Shown in pieces: positions 13,679 to 27,513 of a stretch of 64,000 bases of DNA. This stretch comes from Laguncularia racemosa (taxonomy: Eukaryota; Streptophyta; Magnoliopsida; Myrtales; Combretaceae): the NCBI GenBank assembly GCA_037954665.1, contig JBBMOL010000012.1, positions 992,001 through 1,056,000 of the forward strand, in the 5' to 3' direction. The first letter of the stretch is position 1. The number at the start of each line of letters is the position of its first letter. The notes beneath the pieces are model-generated. The model saw only the letters and a list, made by a program, of their open reading frames with translations. It was not told the DNA's origin and did no database searches. Both the position numbers and the translations under genes were made by a program.

Positions 13679-13851
13679 GCAAAAGCAATTAATATTCACT
13701 TACAATACAAATTCCCAAAATAAATAAATAAAATCCAACATATATTTCGTTAATCTATCTACTAGCAAAAGCAATTAATATTCACTTACAATAGAAATTC
13801 CCTAAATAAATAAATAAAATCCAACATATATTTCGTTAATCTATCTACTAG
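13679..13851. repeat. 86-bp perfect-like tandem duplication (two copies)
   Basis: The block starting GCAAAAGCAATTAATATTC at 13679 recurs at 13765 with about two mismatches, giving an 86-bp period. It sits inside copy A of the large duplication, and I did not see it doubled in copy B. It is therefore a much younger local event than the 4.1-kb duplication. Confidence 0.9.
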
Positions 13852-15609
13852 TTATCGTAATAAACGTATTCTATATTATCTTCATTGCTCTAATCTTGAG
13901 TTGTTTCTCTCAGGTTTTCAACATATCCTACGATCCTCTTAATTGGGGGGCATATATCTCACTGTACACCTCGTAAATCAATCTCTCAATTCGATTTCTA
14001 TTTAATTTAACCTAATTGATCTATCTATCATAAAATTCATAATGTAATATACTAGTAGATACACTTACTTGACCTAATATAGAATTATTCGTAATAAAAT
14101 AATATCAAACTATATCCTATACATATAATATGGCTTGATTAAGAAACACATTGTAAGACTTTTAAAATATAGAATATAAATAAGTTATATTTTTTTAAGA
14201 AAATGATAACGAATAATTAAAACACTTATAATTTTAGTTTATACTATAATTATTAATTAATAAATAGCATGTTATGAGAATTTTATTCAATTAATTAATA
14301 TTTTCGATTGAAATTTTCATTTAAAAAACTTATGATATACATCATCAAACAATTTTATTACTAGAATCATGTTTGGCAGGATTTGAACCATTACCCTCAA
14401 GATATAAATGCAAGCTAATATATTATTTATGGCTTCAAAAAATATAGGTATAATACATCTTTTTTTTTTCAATTTTCCGTAATAGTTAATTTTTTCGAAG
14501 TTACAATTATATAACACAAATCACTTAAGAGTTTAAAATAAAAATATTATATGTCATACTTAGTAGTAAGCAAGATAAAATAAAAAATTAACACTTTATC
14601 TATTATGATAAAGATGAGCACCACAAACGGCTACAAATATTTCTAGATACCATATTCATAATTTATTCCTACTTGCCAAATCACATATTACAATTAATTG
14701 AGTCTCTCTTGTAAACTAATACCTCAGAATGTTAAGTAGATCCTTATTAATAATGTTATTTTTCTTTTTTATAATTTTAATAATAAATAAAAATTAATTT
14801 AATCCATTTAACTAAAAAACCAAACGTGGTTTTGGTTATGTTGTCAAATTTGACAGCCTCTTGAAGTGACAGACAGAGAAGTCCCCTTGACCAAAGCCAA
14901 AGTGCATTAAAGACCAAAAGCTGGTTAGCCAGTAGAGGTTGGTAAGCTGACCTCCAATAAAACCGGCCCCACCAGCACCAGCCAACTGTGATGCAGTGCA
15001 GCCAGGTATCCCACATGAAGGATGCTACCATTTTTCCAAGTTTTGGGTCATTGCATGCACATGTAGACCACATGTAATTTCATTTTCTTGTTGCACTACT
15101 TGCAATATTGTCCCAAAAAGATCCCTTCCCCTTGAGTTGTCGACCATCAACACACACGTATATGTGCCGAATACGCTTCCCCAAATCAACACAATATAAT
15201 ATGCGACTATATATATATATATATATATAATTTTCTTTTTAAAGATGACCGAGTTAGCATATTTAATAAATAAATATTTGAATAAATATGATATTTAACA
15301 ACTCTAAGTTTTATAAAATTTAAAAAATAAAAATTGATTGAATATATTATTTAACCAATTTAAACTGCATAAACAAAATTATTAAGAAAAAAATAGGATC
15401 CTTATACTTTAGTGATATGGATGCTAATATTTCATTGGTATAGACTAAGTTCAAATATCCCTTCCATTATAATCAACTTGAAAAAAAGAAGGAAAAAAAA
15501 AACCAAAATATAGATAACATTTTCATATAATATTTTAGTGATATGAATGTAAATATCTATGTATAAAACATATTTAAAGTTTGGCTTAAATAAACACTTG
15601 ATAGAGGTC

Positions 15610-17918
15610 AAGTAACTATATGATAATTATGATGAGATGATGATAGTAGAGTTGATAATTGTTAAAACGATACGATAATACAATATGAATATATATGATT
15701 ATATTATAATTTAATTATTTCTTATTTCTATTCAACTTTATGCATTTTTTGTATTAACACAAATTTAGTAAGATTTGAAGATATTGACACAATCTACTAA
15801 TACGAATTGTCAATTCTAAATAGTAATTTGACGGTGACCAAGCAGTTGATGATTAATAATTAATTTTAATTTTGTATTTTATCATAATGATTTATATTGT
15901 GATGTTATATATATTGGGATTGATATTTATATTTTAGTTTTTTAACATAATAATTTATAGTTGATTATCTGTATTATAACTTATATTACCATTAAAATTT
16001 ATGTTAAGTTTCTTTTTTTTCCATTATGTATCTTAATTTTTTCATGACTATTTTGAGTATATTAATAGTTTTTGAAATCTAGTTTGTACTCTATAAATCC
16101 TTTGGTGGTTAAAGATAGATTGCGAGTTTGATAATCTTAGTTTATTATTTTAGATTAGAAATCAACTATGGTATTAAAACTTGATGTAATGCTTCTTATT
16201 TTTATTCAAGAAGTATTTGTCTATTAGTTGTATCCTTTTTTAATCTTATCATAATTATAATACAAATGGTGATTGAGTAATGAGAGTTTAGAATTAACCG
16301 TTCATATACTTTTTTAGAAATAAGTTTAAGAAATATAATATTTATTTATTAAGAAAGAAAACTTAATCTTTTTTTTTTTTTGAAACTAAATAAAGTATAT
16401 GGTAAATGAGGTTAAATTCATTGGAATTTAGTAAAATTTTAATTTTATAAGAAAGTACATATATACTTATAACTTTCATATCTATAACACTTTATATTAA
16501 TTAAAGCCATTATTGAAACTAGGGATGAGCACGGTTTGGTTTGTTTGATTAACCTTCCAAACCAAACCACAAAAATATATATATATATTTTTATTGCTTT
16601 GAACTAAACCTATAGTTTGATTTAGGAATTATTTCGAACCAAACCACAAAATACTACCGACTTCCTTTAATAATAACATATATTAACATTGTGCAGTGGA
16701 TTGATAAAATCAATATTTATATAATTAAGAAATTTTATAGGTATCTTGGTAACTAATTAGATTTATAAAACCTTATCCAAGAATAATTGTATTCATAAAT
16801 GTGAAATTATGTGAAATCTTAGTGTTTGACGTGCAGCACAGTAGCATTGCATATGTTGGAGAACAGAGAATTGTAGAAGACATATATTAGAGTTGCAGAA
16901 ATGAAGTGTTTGTACAAATGAACTATCTGGCCAGTTTTACAATATACGTGTAGCTTTTTATGTACAAGTCTAACTAGAACAACTAATATAAATGTCTCAT
17001 CCAATATGCTAAAGACACTTGGACCAATAGGAGAATTACAAGTGTTAAATAGAATGCATCATCTTGACAATAAAGCAAAGCTGGTCATGGTGGTTAAAAG
17101 TCTAATAATCTATGCTCGCAAAGGTTATATATATGCAGTTCAAATAAATATAAACTTAAATTTATTTAAGTACATAGGACAAAGGGGGAATTTTTTTTAA
17201 TTATGAGTAAAATGTTATTTTTATTTTTTAAATTGGTTTGGTTTAGATTGAAAAAATTTTAAATCAAAAATTAAAAAAAAAACTATATTTTTAATTTAGT
17301 TTAGATTCGATTTTTAATAGACATAATCAAAACACCATGAAGGCAAAATTTTCCAATTAACAAAACAATGAAAGGCAGAATATATTTAACAGACATAATA
17401 AAAAAAATTTAATATATTTTTATATATTTAATTTTAGATAAAATAGTGTTTAAACTTTAAAAATCTATGATTTGATACTTAAAAATTTTAAAAATGTTTA
17501 ATTTAGTATCTTTGAAACACTTTCTAATCGAATATATTTTAAAATTTAGATACTAAATTAAATATATTTTAAAATTATAATACTAAATTATAAATTTTAA
17601 GAATTTAGATGTTAAATTGTTTGAAATCAAAAGTTGAAATACTTCCTTAACCTTTTCCCCATGGATTTGGTTTTTGTCTTGCCTTTCATAGGTATAAAAC
17701 CTACCTTGTCCTAAGAGAGAAGGAAACAGCAACACGTCAGACTTTTGATGTAGAAACATCTAGACATTTGCCTTTTCTTTCTTTTAATTTAATTTGACAC
17801 TCTTGCACATCTTTTTTGTTTTCTTTCTTTAATTTAATTTTCCGTCGAATTGGAAGTTTGAATTTACCTTTTTATTAAGTTAATATAGAATTATTTGTAA
17901 CAAAATGTCCTCCTATAT

Positions 17919-17953
<35 letters not shown>

Positions 17954-19480
17954 ATGATTTCATTGAGAAATGCATTATAAGATTTTCGAACATTTAAAAT
18001 TATAATTTGTACTATAATTATTAATCAACAAATAGAATATTTATAGAATTGTATTTAGTTAACTTTATTTTCTAATGAAATTTTCACTTGAAAACTTAGG
18101 GTATGCATTGCTAAGCAATTTTATTACTAAAATCATTTAAAAACTGTATACAAAGTATCTAAATTGATTATAACCTAAACACAATACCATTATGAAAAAT
18201 TGAAAAAACAAAGTAAAAAATTAGAGTTAAAAAATGTGTTACTAGGAATTATGTGAAATAAAGGGGAATAAAAGGAAAAAAGAAAAGTAAATAAAAAAAA
18301 AAGAAGGTAAAGGAAATGAAAAAAAAAAAAGTTCGTAAGAGGTGGATGTGATTTAAAAAAAAAAAAAAAGAAAGAAAGAAAGAAAGAAGAGTTTAATGGG
18401 ATTTGAACCATTATCCTCAATATACAAATGCAAGCCAATATATTATTTATTGCTTAAAAAAATATAAGTATAATACATCTTTTTCTCAAATTTCCAAATA
18501 ATTGTAATAATTATATTTTTTGAAGTTACAAATATGTAACAAGAATCATTTAAAGAGTTTAAAGTACAATGTTATATATAATACTTAATAGTAGGTAAGA
18601 TAAAATAAAAAGTTGACACTTAATCATCATGAAAAGGATAACCACCATAAGTGGCTATAAATATTTCTACATATCATTGTTTATTCTTACTTACCATATC
18701 ATAATCCAAATAGCGTATTACAATTAATTAAGTCTCTCTTGCAAACTAATACCTATATATCTTAAGTAGATCCTCATCATTAATGCCAGTTTTGTTTATT
18801 TCTTTTTTCTTTTTAATAATTATGATGAGAGTAAGAGAAATTAAACTTCATCAATTATACTACACGACCAGTGCTCGTATTATGAAACTTAATGTTATTT
18901 TGCTTCTTGATAGGTAAGTTATCAAATATGAATGCCTCTTGAAATGACAGTGACAGAAGTTCCCTTCACCAACATGCATCAGAGGCAAAAGCTTGGTGCC
19001 AGCAGAGCTCTAATAAACCAAACGTTACCCCCCCAAACCCAAACCGATTATTTGTCCCGCAATCGTGACATGCAGCCACATACTTCATATCAAGAATAAT
19101 CACCACCATTTTTCCAAGTTTTGAGAGATTGCATGCGCATGTGGACCACATGCACTTTCTTTTTTTTGTTGCACTGCTTGCAAGTTGATCAAAAAGATGC
19201 CTTTCCCTTGAGTTGTCGAGTGTCAACACACACATTTGTATATCGAGCATGCTTCCTCAAATTACCTTGAAATTAGTATTGAAGAAAAATCAACGGGACT
19301 ACTTGAAATTTCGATATCTTTTCAATTTTACTTACAAAATTTACTACTCACCTTCTATTTCATATCTTTAATATTCAATGAACACATATTCTATTATAAT
19401 ATCTGTTTAAAGATGACAGAGTTAGCACACTCAACAAATAAATATTTGACTCAAGATGATATTTAAGTTCTAACTAGGTT
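15610..19480. repeat. Tandem segmental duplication, copy B
   Basis: Second copy of the roughly 4.1-kb block, same orientation and collinear with copy A. It ends with AAAGATGACAGAGTTAGCA (about 19410), matching AAAGATGACCGAGTTAGCA at about 15242. Copy B carries extra purine-rich low-complexity DNA (18250-18390, including (GAAA)n) and a long (TA)n tract. No open reading frame is conserved between the copies, which argues against a functional duplicated gene. Confidence 0.72.
17921..17951. repeat. (TA)n microsatellite
   Basis: About 31 bases of alternating T and A inside copy B. A shorter tract lies at 15209-15229 at the junction of the two copies. Confidence 0.9.
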
Positions 19481-22140
19481 ATTCACTTATTCCTATGTAT
19501 ATCTTAAATTTGAGCTTTATTTTTCCATTGGAATTTGTTTTTGGTTTCCGTTGAAAATTGGTTACAAACATGCCTCTTGTCGATGAATAGTTCACTTAAT
19601 TCAATAATGTGAGAAGATGATTTGCAGTATTCAAATATCTATATATGTAGATTTGCAAGAACCCTATTGGATGATTCATACAAGAAATTAAAGAAAGAAG
19701 AAACCATTGGAGCACCTAACTTCTTTATCAACACAATAAACATTTAATTGTGATAGCGTGCTTGGTTCTTTTGTCCATTCTTCTAGCCATCATCATGCCC
19801 CCTTACGTTATCTTTTTCTAGAGCTAGGGCATTGCTCTAAAAATTTTGACTTCTCTTCCTCCGGGACAAGGGGAGATTTGTTTTTCCCTATAAAAAGGTA
19901 TGAAGCTGGAAGAAACATTATATATATATATATATGTTTTCCTCATCGTTTTAGCAAATTAAACAACTGTGGTAACATTTGAATTATGCAACCCTAAGTT
20001 CACATACAATACGTGAAATGTTTTTCTAGGGAAATGGAATATGTTGATTCTCCTCTTTTCCATATCCCCATCAAGCTATAAGATAGACTTGAAAAAAGAA
20101 AAGAAAAAAGAAAATTGAATTTGTTACAATTAATTATTAACACCCGGAAAAGGGATTTCCTTCAAGTGCTTCCTGGATTCAAGTGAATAACAAAACAATT
20201 AAAATACTTAGGATAATATCAAAATTATAATCTGAAATTTATTTGCATTTTCCAATTTATATCTAAAATTTCAAATTATTAAATATTATACCTAATCAAA
20301 TGTTTATTTATCAAATTTTAAACTAAAGCTTTAAGTTATTAAATTTCATATTTAATTGAGTAAAAGATGAAGTAGCAAATCATCATTGGTTAAACAGTAC
20401 AAAGTCTAAGTAAAGTAGTAAATTTAAAATTTTGAAATATGTTTACCTTTCAAATATGTTTGTAATACGTAATATATATATTACAATATATAAGTATTTG
20501 TAACATGTTACTTTTCAAAATTTGAAAATTTTGACATTATTTAGGGTATATTTCAAAGACATCACTCTCTACATTTACTTCATATGCACTTATTTTCATA
20601 TTTTTATAATGAAGTTTTTAAACCCCAAATTTTTTAAAAAAGTGCCTTTTGATCTTATCATAGTATATTTTATTCTCGATAAAATAATAAAATTAAAAAA
20701 ATATACATAAAATCATTTGCAAAATTATTATGTAGGAGTCTATTTTTCTTTTTCTTTTTTTTTTTTTTAAAGAGATTTGAAGATCTAAATACTCAATTTT
20801 AAAGATAGAAACTAAGCACACATTTTTTGTTCATATAAACTTAACAAGTGTTTGGAAATCTACTACGGGAAAAATAGAGATAAAAATGATGAAAGTTTAA
20901 CTACTAACATGCTACGTGAATTGATTAGTAGTGTGCAAGTGCTAATAAAATTGCTCTAGACAAAATAAGGAAATAGTCTTGACTTTGAAGAATTTAGTAT
21001 TTACCTATTTTTGAGCAATATTAATATTCTTTTAGACAAAAATATAACCATTTAGATCTTATTCAATTGATTCCATAAAATAGTTATTTTATCTAGGCAA
21101 GAATCCCTTTTCTATATCTTACATAGTTTTAATAATTATTTTATTTTTAGTTTTGAAAAATTAATCCTTTATAATCTCAAATAATTATTAAACTATCAAA
21201 TTGAGGATGTAGTTCAACTTCGTTGAATTATAACTAGATTGCAAATGAAGCTTCAATCTTCTGCAAATTAGTAATTCTGTTTATTCTGCAAGTGGACATT
21301 TGTCACTCTATCTATAACTCTTAAATTTGGGAATTCATAATTAATTTTTATTTAAAAAAAAAAGAGAGAAAAAAGAGAGAAGGGACTTTCCTTTTCTAAA
21401 ACTCATAACTTATTTTTTTTCTTTTTTTTTTAATAAATATATAACCTATGCTTCACTCTTATGTGTTAATGTTAGTTAGTGCATATGTATCAACTGATAT
21501 TTAATCTATAAAAATGAATTTGAACAAAATAATGTTATTAAATAAGTTTAATTAAGTAATATAATAAAAACAATGTCAAATACTTGAAAAATAAATAAAT
21601 TTTTTTTAGTAAAAGTCCTACTTACTATATTAGCCATCCAAAAGTTAAGGAAAGACGAGTTACTATCTGCAAAGTCATAAGCCTCCCAAGGTTAGGTAGT
21701 AAGTAATTTTATTTTTAAATTTTATGAATCACAATATATTATTATAAATAAGTCTTGCCATCTATCATTATAAGTGCATCGTATAACCATTCAAGATGAT
21801 AAGCATTATAAAAGCAAGTAACTATCCACCATAAGGTTAAAGTTTTAATTATCACCACCTTAAGGTTTAGCTAGAATCACCGTTGGTATTGCTCAACTAC
21901 CATCAATCTGGGAATAATTCGTCAAGTAGGATAAGGTTTCCATCGAAATTGTTTATATTATTTATTCAAATTATTTAATAATATTATTTTTAATGAATTA
22001 ATTATATTATATAATATTCATAAACCAATACGTTATCTATTCTAATTAGTGATGAAATACAGCTCTATGTCTTTATTCAAAGTTAAGGAAAAAAAAAAAA
22101 AAAAAAGCAGCATCAACTTACACAAATAGGCAAAGCCACA
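19481..22140. other. AT-rich spacer upstream of FATB
   Basis: No gene recognised. A TATA-like CCCTATAAAAAGG lies at 19884-19896 on the + strand after a less AT-rich stretch (19745-19890), but no exon follows convincingly. Poly-A/T runs and a TA microsatellite (22145-22165) border the FATB promoter region. Confidence 0.5.
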
Positions 22141-22451
22141 GGTGATATATATATATATATATATTAAGACGTGGAAGGAGAAGGAAACTTTGAACAATAA
22201 GGCGGGACAGGAAAGACTCCAGAGAGACAGCGAATCAAGTATTCGACGATGGGTCCCACTTCCTACCTGTATTCTCTTTCTTTTTTGTGAAATTCCATAT
22301 AAGCGACAATACAAATTGAATTCTCGCACGAACACCCGATCCCCACTTACATAAATTTCTCTTTCATTTCGTCATTATTTTTGGAAGTTGGAAGACTTTC
22401 ATGTTTTCCTTGTTTTTGGGTATCTCACGAGCTCTTCTACGTTTTCCTAAG

Positions 22452-22990
22452 GTATGTATCTGTACTTCGTGCATGTTTTCCTTCTTCTTCTTCTTCTTTT
22501 ATATAACAGGATAAAAATGGAGGGTTTTGAATAATGGGTTATGCTCAAAAAGCCAGCTTGAGGATGTTAATATCACGCTCTTTGTCATTTTTAATGAGTT
22601 CTTGTGTTCTTTGACCATGTGCTGAAGGAAGTAATTCCTTCGTGTTAAGTATTCTAATTTATTTTTGTTATATGAATGCCAGATCTAATCTGTTTTAGCT
22701 TCTTACCATGTTAATTAATGATCTCAAAGTATAAAACGCGGGTAATGCCCCTTTTTTCTTTTATTTATACATGTGATGTCTAAACTTGTTTAGACCCCCG
22801 GATGTGAGAAAAGTCTTCGGTCTTGAACCGATATTTGTGGTATTTTCACTAGTTAATATGTGTGCTTTGGGTTCTCCTTTCTTTTCTTAGATTGATTTTC
22901 GATGCCGCTTGTGTTGATTTTTCAAAATGAAACTAATAAACTTATATGATATTATGCTAATACTTGCATATGTTCCTTATCTTTTTGCAG
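22452..22990 (+). other. FATB: FATB 5'-UTR intron
   Basis: A strong donor (TAAG|GTATGT at 22451/22452) and a pyrimidine-rich acceptor (CTTTTTGCAG ending 22990) lie upstream of the FATB start codon. The preceding exon probably includes the CTTTCATTTCGTC-rich leader from about 22350. 5'-UTR introns are usual in plant FATB genes. The interval contains no coding frame continuous with FATB. Confidence 0.65.
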
Positions 22991-23105
22991 ACAGGTCGTG
23001 CTAGAAAGGTGACTTAATTTGTTTAACATAGCACATTAAAAATTAGTCAGAAGAAAGTATAAGCTTAATTAGTGATTTGATAAGTGATCACAGTTTGCAA
23101 TAGCC

Positions 23106-26100
23106 ATGGTGGCTACAGCTGCAACATCTGCATTTTTTCCGGTTCCTACTCCTGAGTCTGGATCTAAGAGTGCCAAATCCACAACAGGGTCTACTAATTT
23201 AGGAGTACCAAAAACAAACCCTGTCTTGGGTAGTTTGCAGGTTAAGGCAAATGCACAAGCTCCTCCAAAGATAAATGGAAGCCGGGTTGGTTTAGCTATG
23301 CCACCAGAAAGTATTAAGTCCGTGGATGATACACCATCACCTCCACCAAGGACTTTTATTAACCAACTACCTGATTGGAGTATGCTACTTGCTGCCATTA
23401 CGACAATATTCTTGGCAGCTGAGAAACAGTGGATGATGCTCGATTGGAAACCTAAGAGATCAGACGTGCTTTGTGATCCATTTGGTTTAGGAAGAATTGT
23501 TCAAGATGGTCTAGTTTTCAGGCAAAATTTCTCTATTAGGTCGTATGAAATAGGAGCTGATCGAACGGCATCCATCGAAACATTGATGAATCACTTACAG
23601 GTATCTATTAAGTTGTATTTCATCATTATTTGAACAACTACTCTTTGAATAGTTAACTCTCTAACAACCGGCATTCTGCAGATTTACCTGCTGTTCTTTT
23701 TCCTCTACTAAGCTATTTGTTGATTGTGTATCCTGTTCTATATTGCATTGCAGGAGACAGCTCTCAATCATGTTAAGTCTGCTGGACTTCTTGATGATGG
23801 GTTTGGCTCTACCCCCGAGATGCATAAAAGGGATCTGATATGGGTTGTAACTAAAATGCAGGTCATGGTGAACCGTTACCCTACTTGGTGAGTAGCAAGT
23901 TAATAATATGTACTATGGAATGAATGCCTCTATCTGGTCCTTTAACCAATTGGGTCAGTCACCAAAGTTTACTTTTGTGTATTTCAATATATACAATTCT
24001 TCTTGTTCGGGCCTGCTATTGCAACACTAGCATTGGAAGTAGTGCTGCATGAGGATTAACTCTTTAAATCCCTGTAACTTGTAGTGGTAGATGCATGACT
24101 GGAGGCATATATATCACAAGGTTGAATGAATGAGTGTTATTGCTTCCATTTTGTGAACTAATCAAACCTTGTCTTTATGGGTTCTAGGGGAGATGTTGTT
24201 GAAGTTGATACATGGGTTTGTGGATCTGGAAAAAATGGTATGCGCCGTGATTGGCTCATTCGGGATTGTAAAACAGGGGACATTCTGACAAGAGCTTCCA
24301 GGTACACTCTGTTTTTTTTTTTTGGTTGGAGTTAACATCAATTAAAAAAAATAGAGAATCTTCGCTATACTCGTAAGAGAATTCCTTACCTAGAGCTTAG
24401 TTAAAATGGCAACTATATGGTTTATAACACGTATGGACATTCTTTCTTCAATTAGCTGTCTATCTTTTTCCCCCTTTTCTTTGTGCATATTACCTGACTT
24501 TGTTCTTTAAGTGATGTTGGACCCGATACATCCTCTAAGAACTAATGGATATGCTTATAATTAGTCTCATATTGCTTGTGATGATAGAAACAGGGCTTCA
24601 TACGTTTACTGCATCCAGCATGCAATTGATTTCCAAATGCTGAAACTTTTGGCATTCAACCAGGTCTACTAGAATTATGGATAAATGTTCCACTTACATT
24701 TAATGAACTCGTTATTACCTGCAAATTTAGGAAGTAGAAAGCCCTCAAATATCATTTACTATCTAATACCTTTTGTATCTTGACTAGCTATTGTACCTTT
24801 TCCATCATGGCCAATTCATATTGTATCCTATATTAAAAACTTTATGGAAACAATTCATGTTTGGGTTGCCATTTATCTAACAGATCAAATTGGAATATGT
24901 GAATGGTTATATTTTGAATCATGCAATGCAAGAGTGAAGGATAAGATCTATTTGGCAATGTGATATGGATTCATCACTTGCTAGGTACTACCATAATAAT
25001 GATATAATTGGAGTGGTAGTGTCAACAGTATGCCGAAATATGGTGTTAATATATCAATGTGTGTATTAACTCAATGTTGGTTTCATGTGTTGGATCAAAG
25101 TTCTCATATGCCATAGCTGAGTCATAACTCCATTATCTGTTGATCTGCAGCATATGGGTGATGATGAATAAAAAAACAAGGAAACTATCTAAGATTCCAG
25201 ATGAAGTACGAACTGAAATTGAGCCATACTTTTTGCATTCGGAGCCTGTGGTAGATGATGATAATCGAAAATTGCCCAAACTCAATGACAACACGGCAGA
25301 TTTCATTCACACTGGTTTGACAGTATGGCTAAAGTTTTTTTTTTTCTTTTTCTCCTATCATCATTTTGCATCGGCAAATATTCAGCTCTTTTATTGATAA
25401 TTCGTTTTTTGACTTGACAGCCTAGATGGAGTGATCTAGATGTTAATCAGCATGTCAACAATGTGAAGTACCTCAGCTGGATTCTTGAGGTAGAATTACT
25501 TGTGGAACTTAAACCTTCAGATCATTCTTCTGCACTTCTTGGTTAAGTCTAGAGTTACTCTTGTAAATTCTGGAAACTTCTCAATTTTGTTTTGAACTTG
25601 TGACACTATAATTCACAATATATCTGGGTCTAAACCTAAAATTACTGTTGATAATGATAGCTTTTACACGGAAAATGTTGATACTGTTTACATTTTAATC
25701 ACATATTCTGAATGAGAGCTTGAGATATGTATGAGCTCTTTTGCCAACATCGGTAATAACACCTCTGAGCTGATATGTATTTTCTTCCACAATTATGGCC
25801 CCTTTAGTTTTCCTGCAGCTCTGCTGTGCAAATGGTATGGTTAATTTTGCACATGGAACTCTTGGGCATTAGTAAACATTAAATTTAGGATAAAGCGAAC
25901 AAGGGATATTAAAAATTGTGCTAAAAGCTTGTATAGGTAGGATGATTGAGGGCACATTTTTTGTTGTGAAGAGGGCACATTCTGCTTTCTGCTCGATACA
26001 TTGGGTACAACATAATTAGTTTTAGAAGAATCATCTTGGAAAATAGTATATATTTTGGAACGGATAAGTGAGAACTGAACCAGCTATAATATGATGTCAA

Positions 26101-26512
26101 ATTGATAGCTTAGCCTTTCCTTGCTACTTTTGTCCAGTCGGTGCATGTATAATTACAGTTTATTGATGGGATCAATTTCATCTAAAAGCATATTTGCTTT
26201 TAAGTTAGTAAATGTTGTAACTGTTGGTTTCTCCATTTTTTTTCCCCTTTTTGTGGGCAGAGCGCTCCCCCAGCAATCTTGGAGAGTCATGAGTTGTCTG
26301 CATTAACTCTGGAGTACAGGAGGGAGTGTGGAAGGGACAGCGTGCTTCAGTCGCTGACTGCAGTTTCGGATGATGAAAAAAGAGATGGTCTGGGAAACAG
26401 TGGCCAAGTTGAGTGCCGGCATTTGCTTCGTCTTGAGAATGGGGCGGATATCGTGAAGGGAAGGACCGAATGGAAGCCTAGGTGTGGCAGCAACAATGGA
26501 ATCAATGAGTGA
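23106..26512 (+). CDS. FATB: Palmitoyl/acyl-[acyl carrier protein] thioesterase B, chloroplastic
   Basis: Hydrolyses saturated acyl-ACPs (mainly 16:0) in the plastid stroma, releasing free fatty acids for export. Exons: 23106-23600, 23754-23887, 24188-24301, 25151-25322, 25421-25489, 26261-26512. All introns are GT-AG, and the joined CDS is 1236 nt, 411 residues, normal for the family. The N-terminus (MVATAATSAFFPVPTPESGS) is Ser/Thr/Ala-rich and acid-poor like a plastid transit peptide. Residues 88-105 hold the FATB-specific hydrophobic segment LPDWSMLLAAITTIFLAAEK. The hot-dog thioesterase domains follow. Expected catalytic residues are intact: Asp312, Asn314 and His316 in DLDVNQHVNN, and Glu350-Cys351 in EYRRECGRD. 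ATG 23106 is chosen because it begins the conserved MVATAATSAFF start. No lesion is visible, so the gene is probably functional. Confidence 0.97.
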
Positions 26513-26807
26513 GGAGCCAGTAGAAAGTACCTAGAATTTGAGATCTGTATAAATGGCTTGGCTTATATATATAGCTAGCATCTAGATGCATTTCTGTGGT
26601 TGATTTGCTTGTATAAAATCCTCCTCCTATTCTTCAGCCTATGTATTCTTTCACTATTATATTAATTTTTTTTTTTACTCATAAATCTCATCTCACCTTC
26701 TGATTCACCCCATTCCAACAGTGATTGCTCTTTATTTTGAGCTGCATCGGTTGAAGGCCCTCGGCTCGGCCTCAGTGGTTTAGGTTGCTCCCAGTCTATT
26801 TATGTGG

Positions 26808-26842
26808 CCTAGTCCCAAATCTCTGGGATATCTAGGACTAGG
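26808..26842. repeat. Short inverted repeat downstream of FATB
   Basis: CCTAGTCC (26808-26815) and GGACTAGG (26835-26842) can pair, with a further TCCCA/TGGGA pairing inside. The site is about 300 bp after the FATB stop, beyond or near the end of its 3' UTR. It may be part of an unrecognised repeat; no function is claimed. Confidence 0.5.
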
Positions 26843-27513
26843 AGTCAATCAAATCTTTTATTTGGTTTGGTTTGCTCTGAATGAACTTGCATAAGACATG
26901 TTTTGATTCCTAACTTACCAATCATCAATCTCTTTTGGTTTTTCCTAAGGATTTTACGGAAATTTTTATTTGAAATTAGCTTTCATTTGTCATTAAATAG
27001 GATAGGGTGCAATGCCATTCCTTTTGGTTGCCAAATAGGGTATCGCATTTTTATTCTTATTAGAAAATAGTTCATTGTAAGATTCATCTTCTTAATCTAA
27101 GATGTTTTCCTCCAATCTAAGATGGAACTATAACATAACCGATCATCATAAAGCATTTTCTAGTAAAATATGTCCAACTTAAATTTTGTCTTATCTAGCA
27201 TCATCCCTCTAGTTTTTTTTTTTTTAAGAAAAAAAAAAAAACCGTCTAGCTAGTAAGTCTTCTAATATTCACTTGCAATCCTTAGAGGCAGCCACACTCC
27301 CATCCATCCCCATTTCACTAAAACCCACCTTCCTAATACTAAATTAAGTCCCATTTTGTCTAACTCTAAACTCATTGATTCTCCATTCCTGTCTCCGTAT
27401 CCATCTGTCTGATCTCCATTTTTGTATCTCTTGAACAAGTTTTGTTGATTCATTAAAGGAGGCCGCTCAGCCCCATCTTCATTGAACAGCGGTCATCTAC
27501 TTCAACTTGCAGT

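Larger units (their letters stand above)
11340..15310. repeat. Tandem segmental duplication, copy A
   Basis: Non-coding AT-rich block whose landmarks recur in order about 4.1 kb downstream. Examples are ATGATGAGATGATGATAGTAG (11357 and about 15640, as shared words up to 20 bases), a segment ending AAAATTTATGTTAAGTTTC (11790 and 15995), GATTTGAACCATTA (14381 and 18401), and the conserved interval 14850-15190 against 18930-19240. The match is interrupted by indels and microsatellites, so the duplication is old. No gene is evident inside; the best-conserved piece (14850-15190) includes TTGCATGCACATG and a TTGTCGACC word. Confidence 0.75.

Noticed and set aside
22042..22354. ORFs on both strands upstream of FATB
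   Set aside because: Promoter and 5'-UTR region with a TA microsatellite; no conserved protein and no splice link to FATB.
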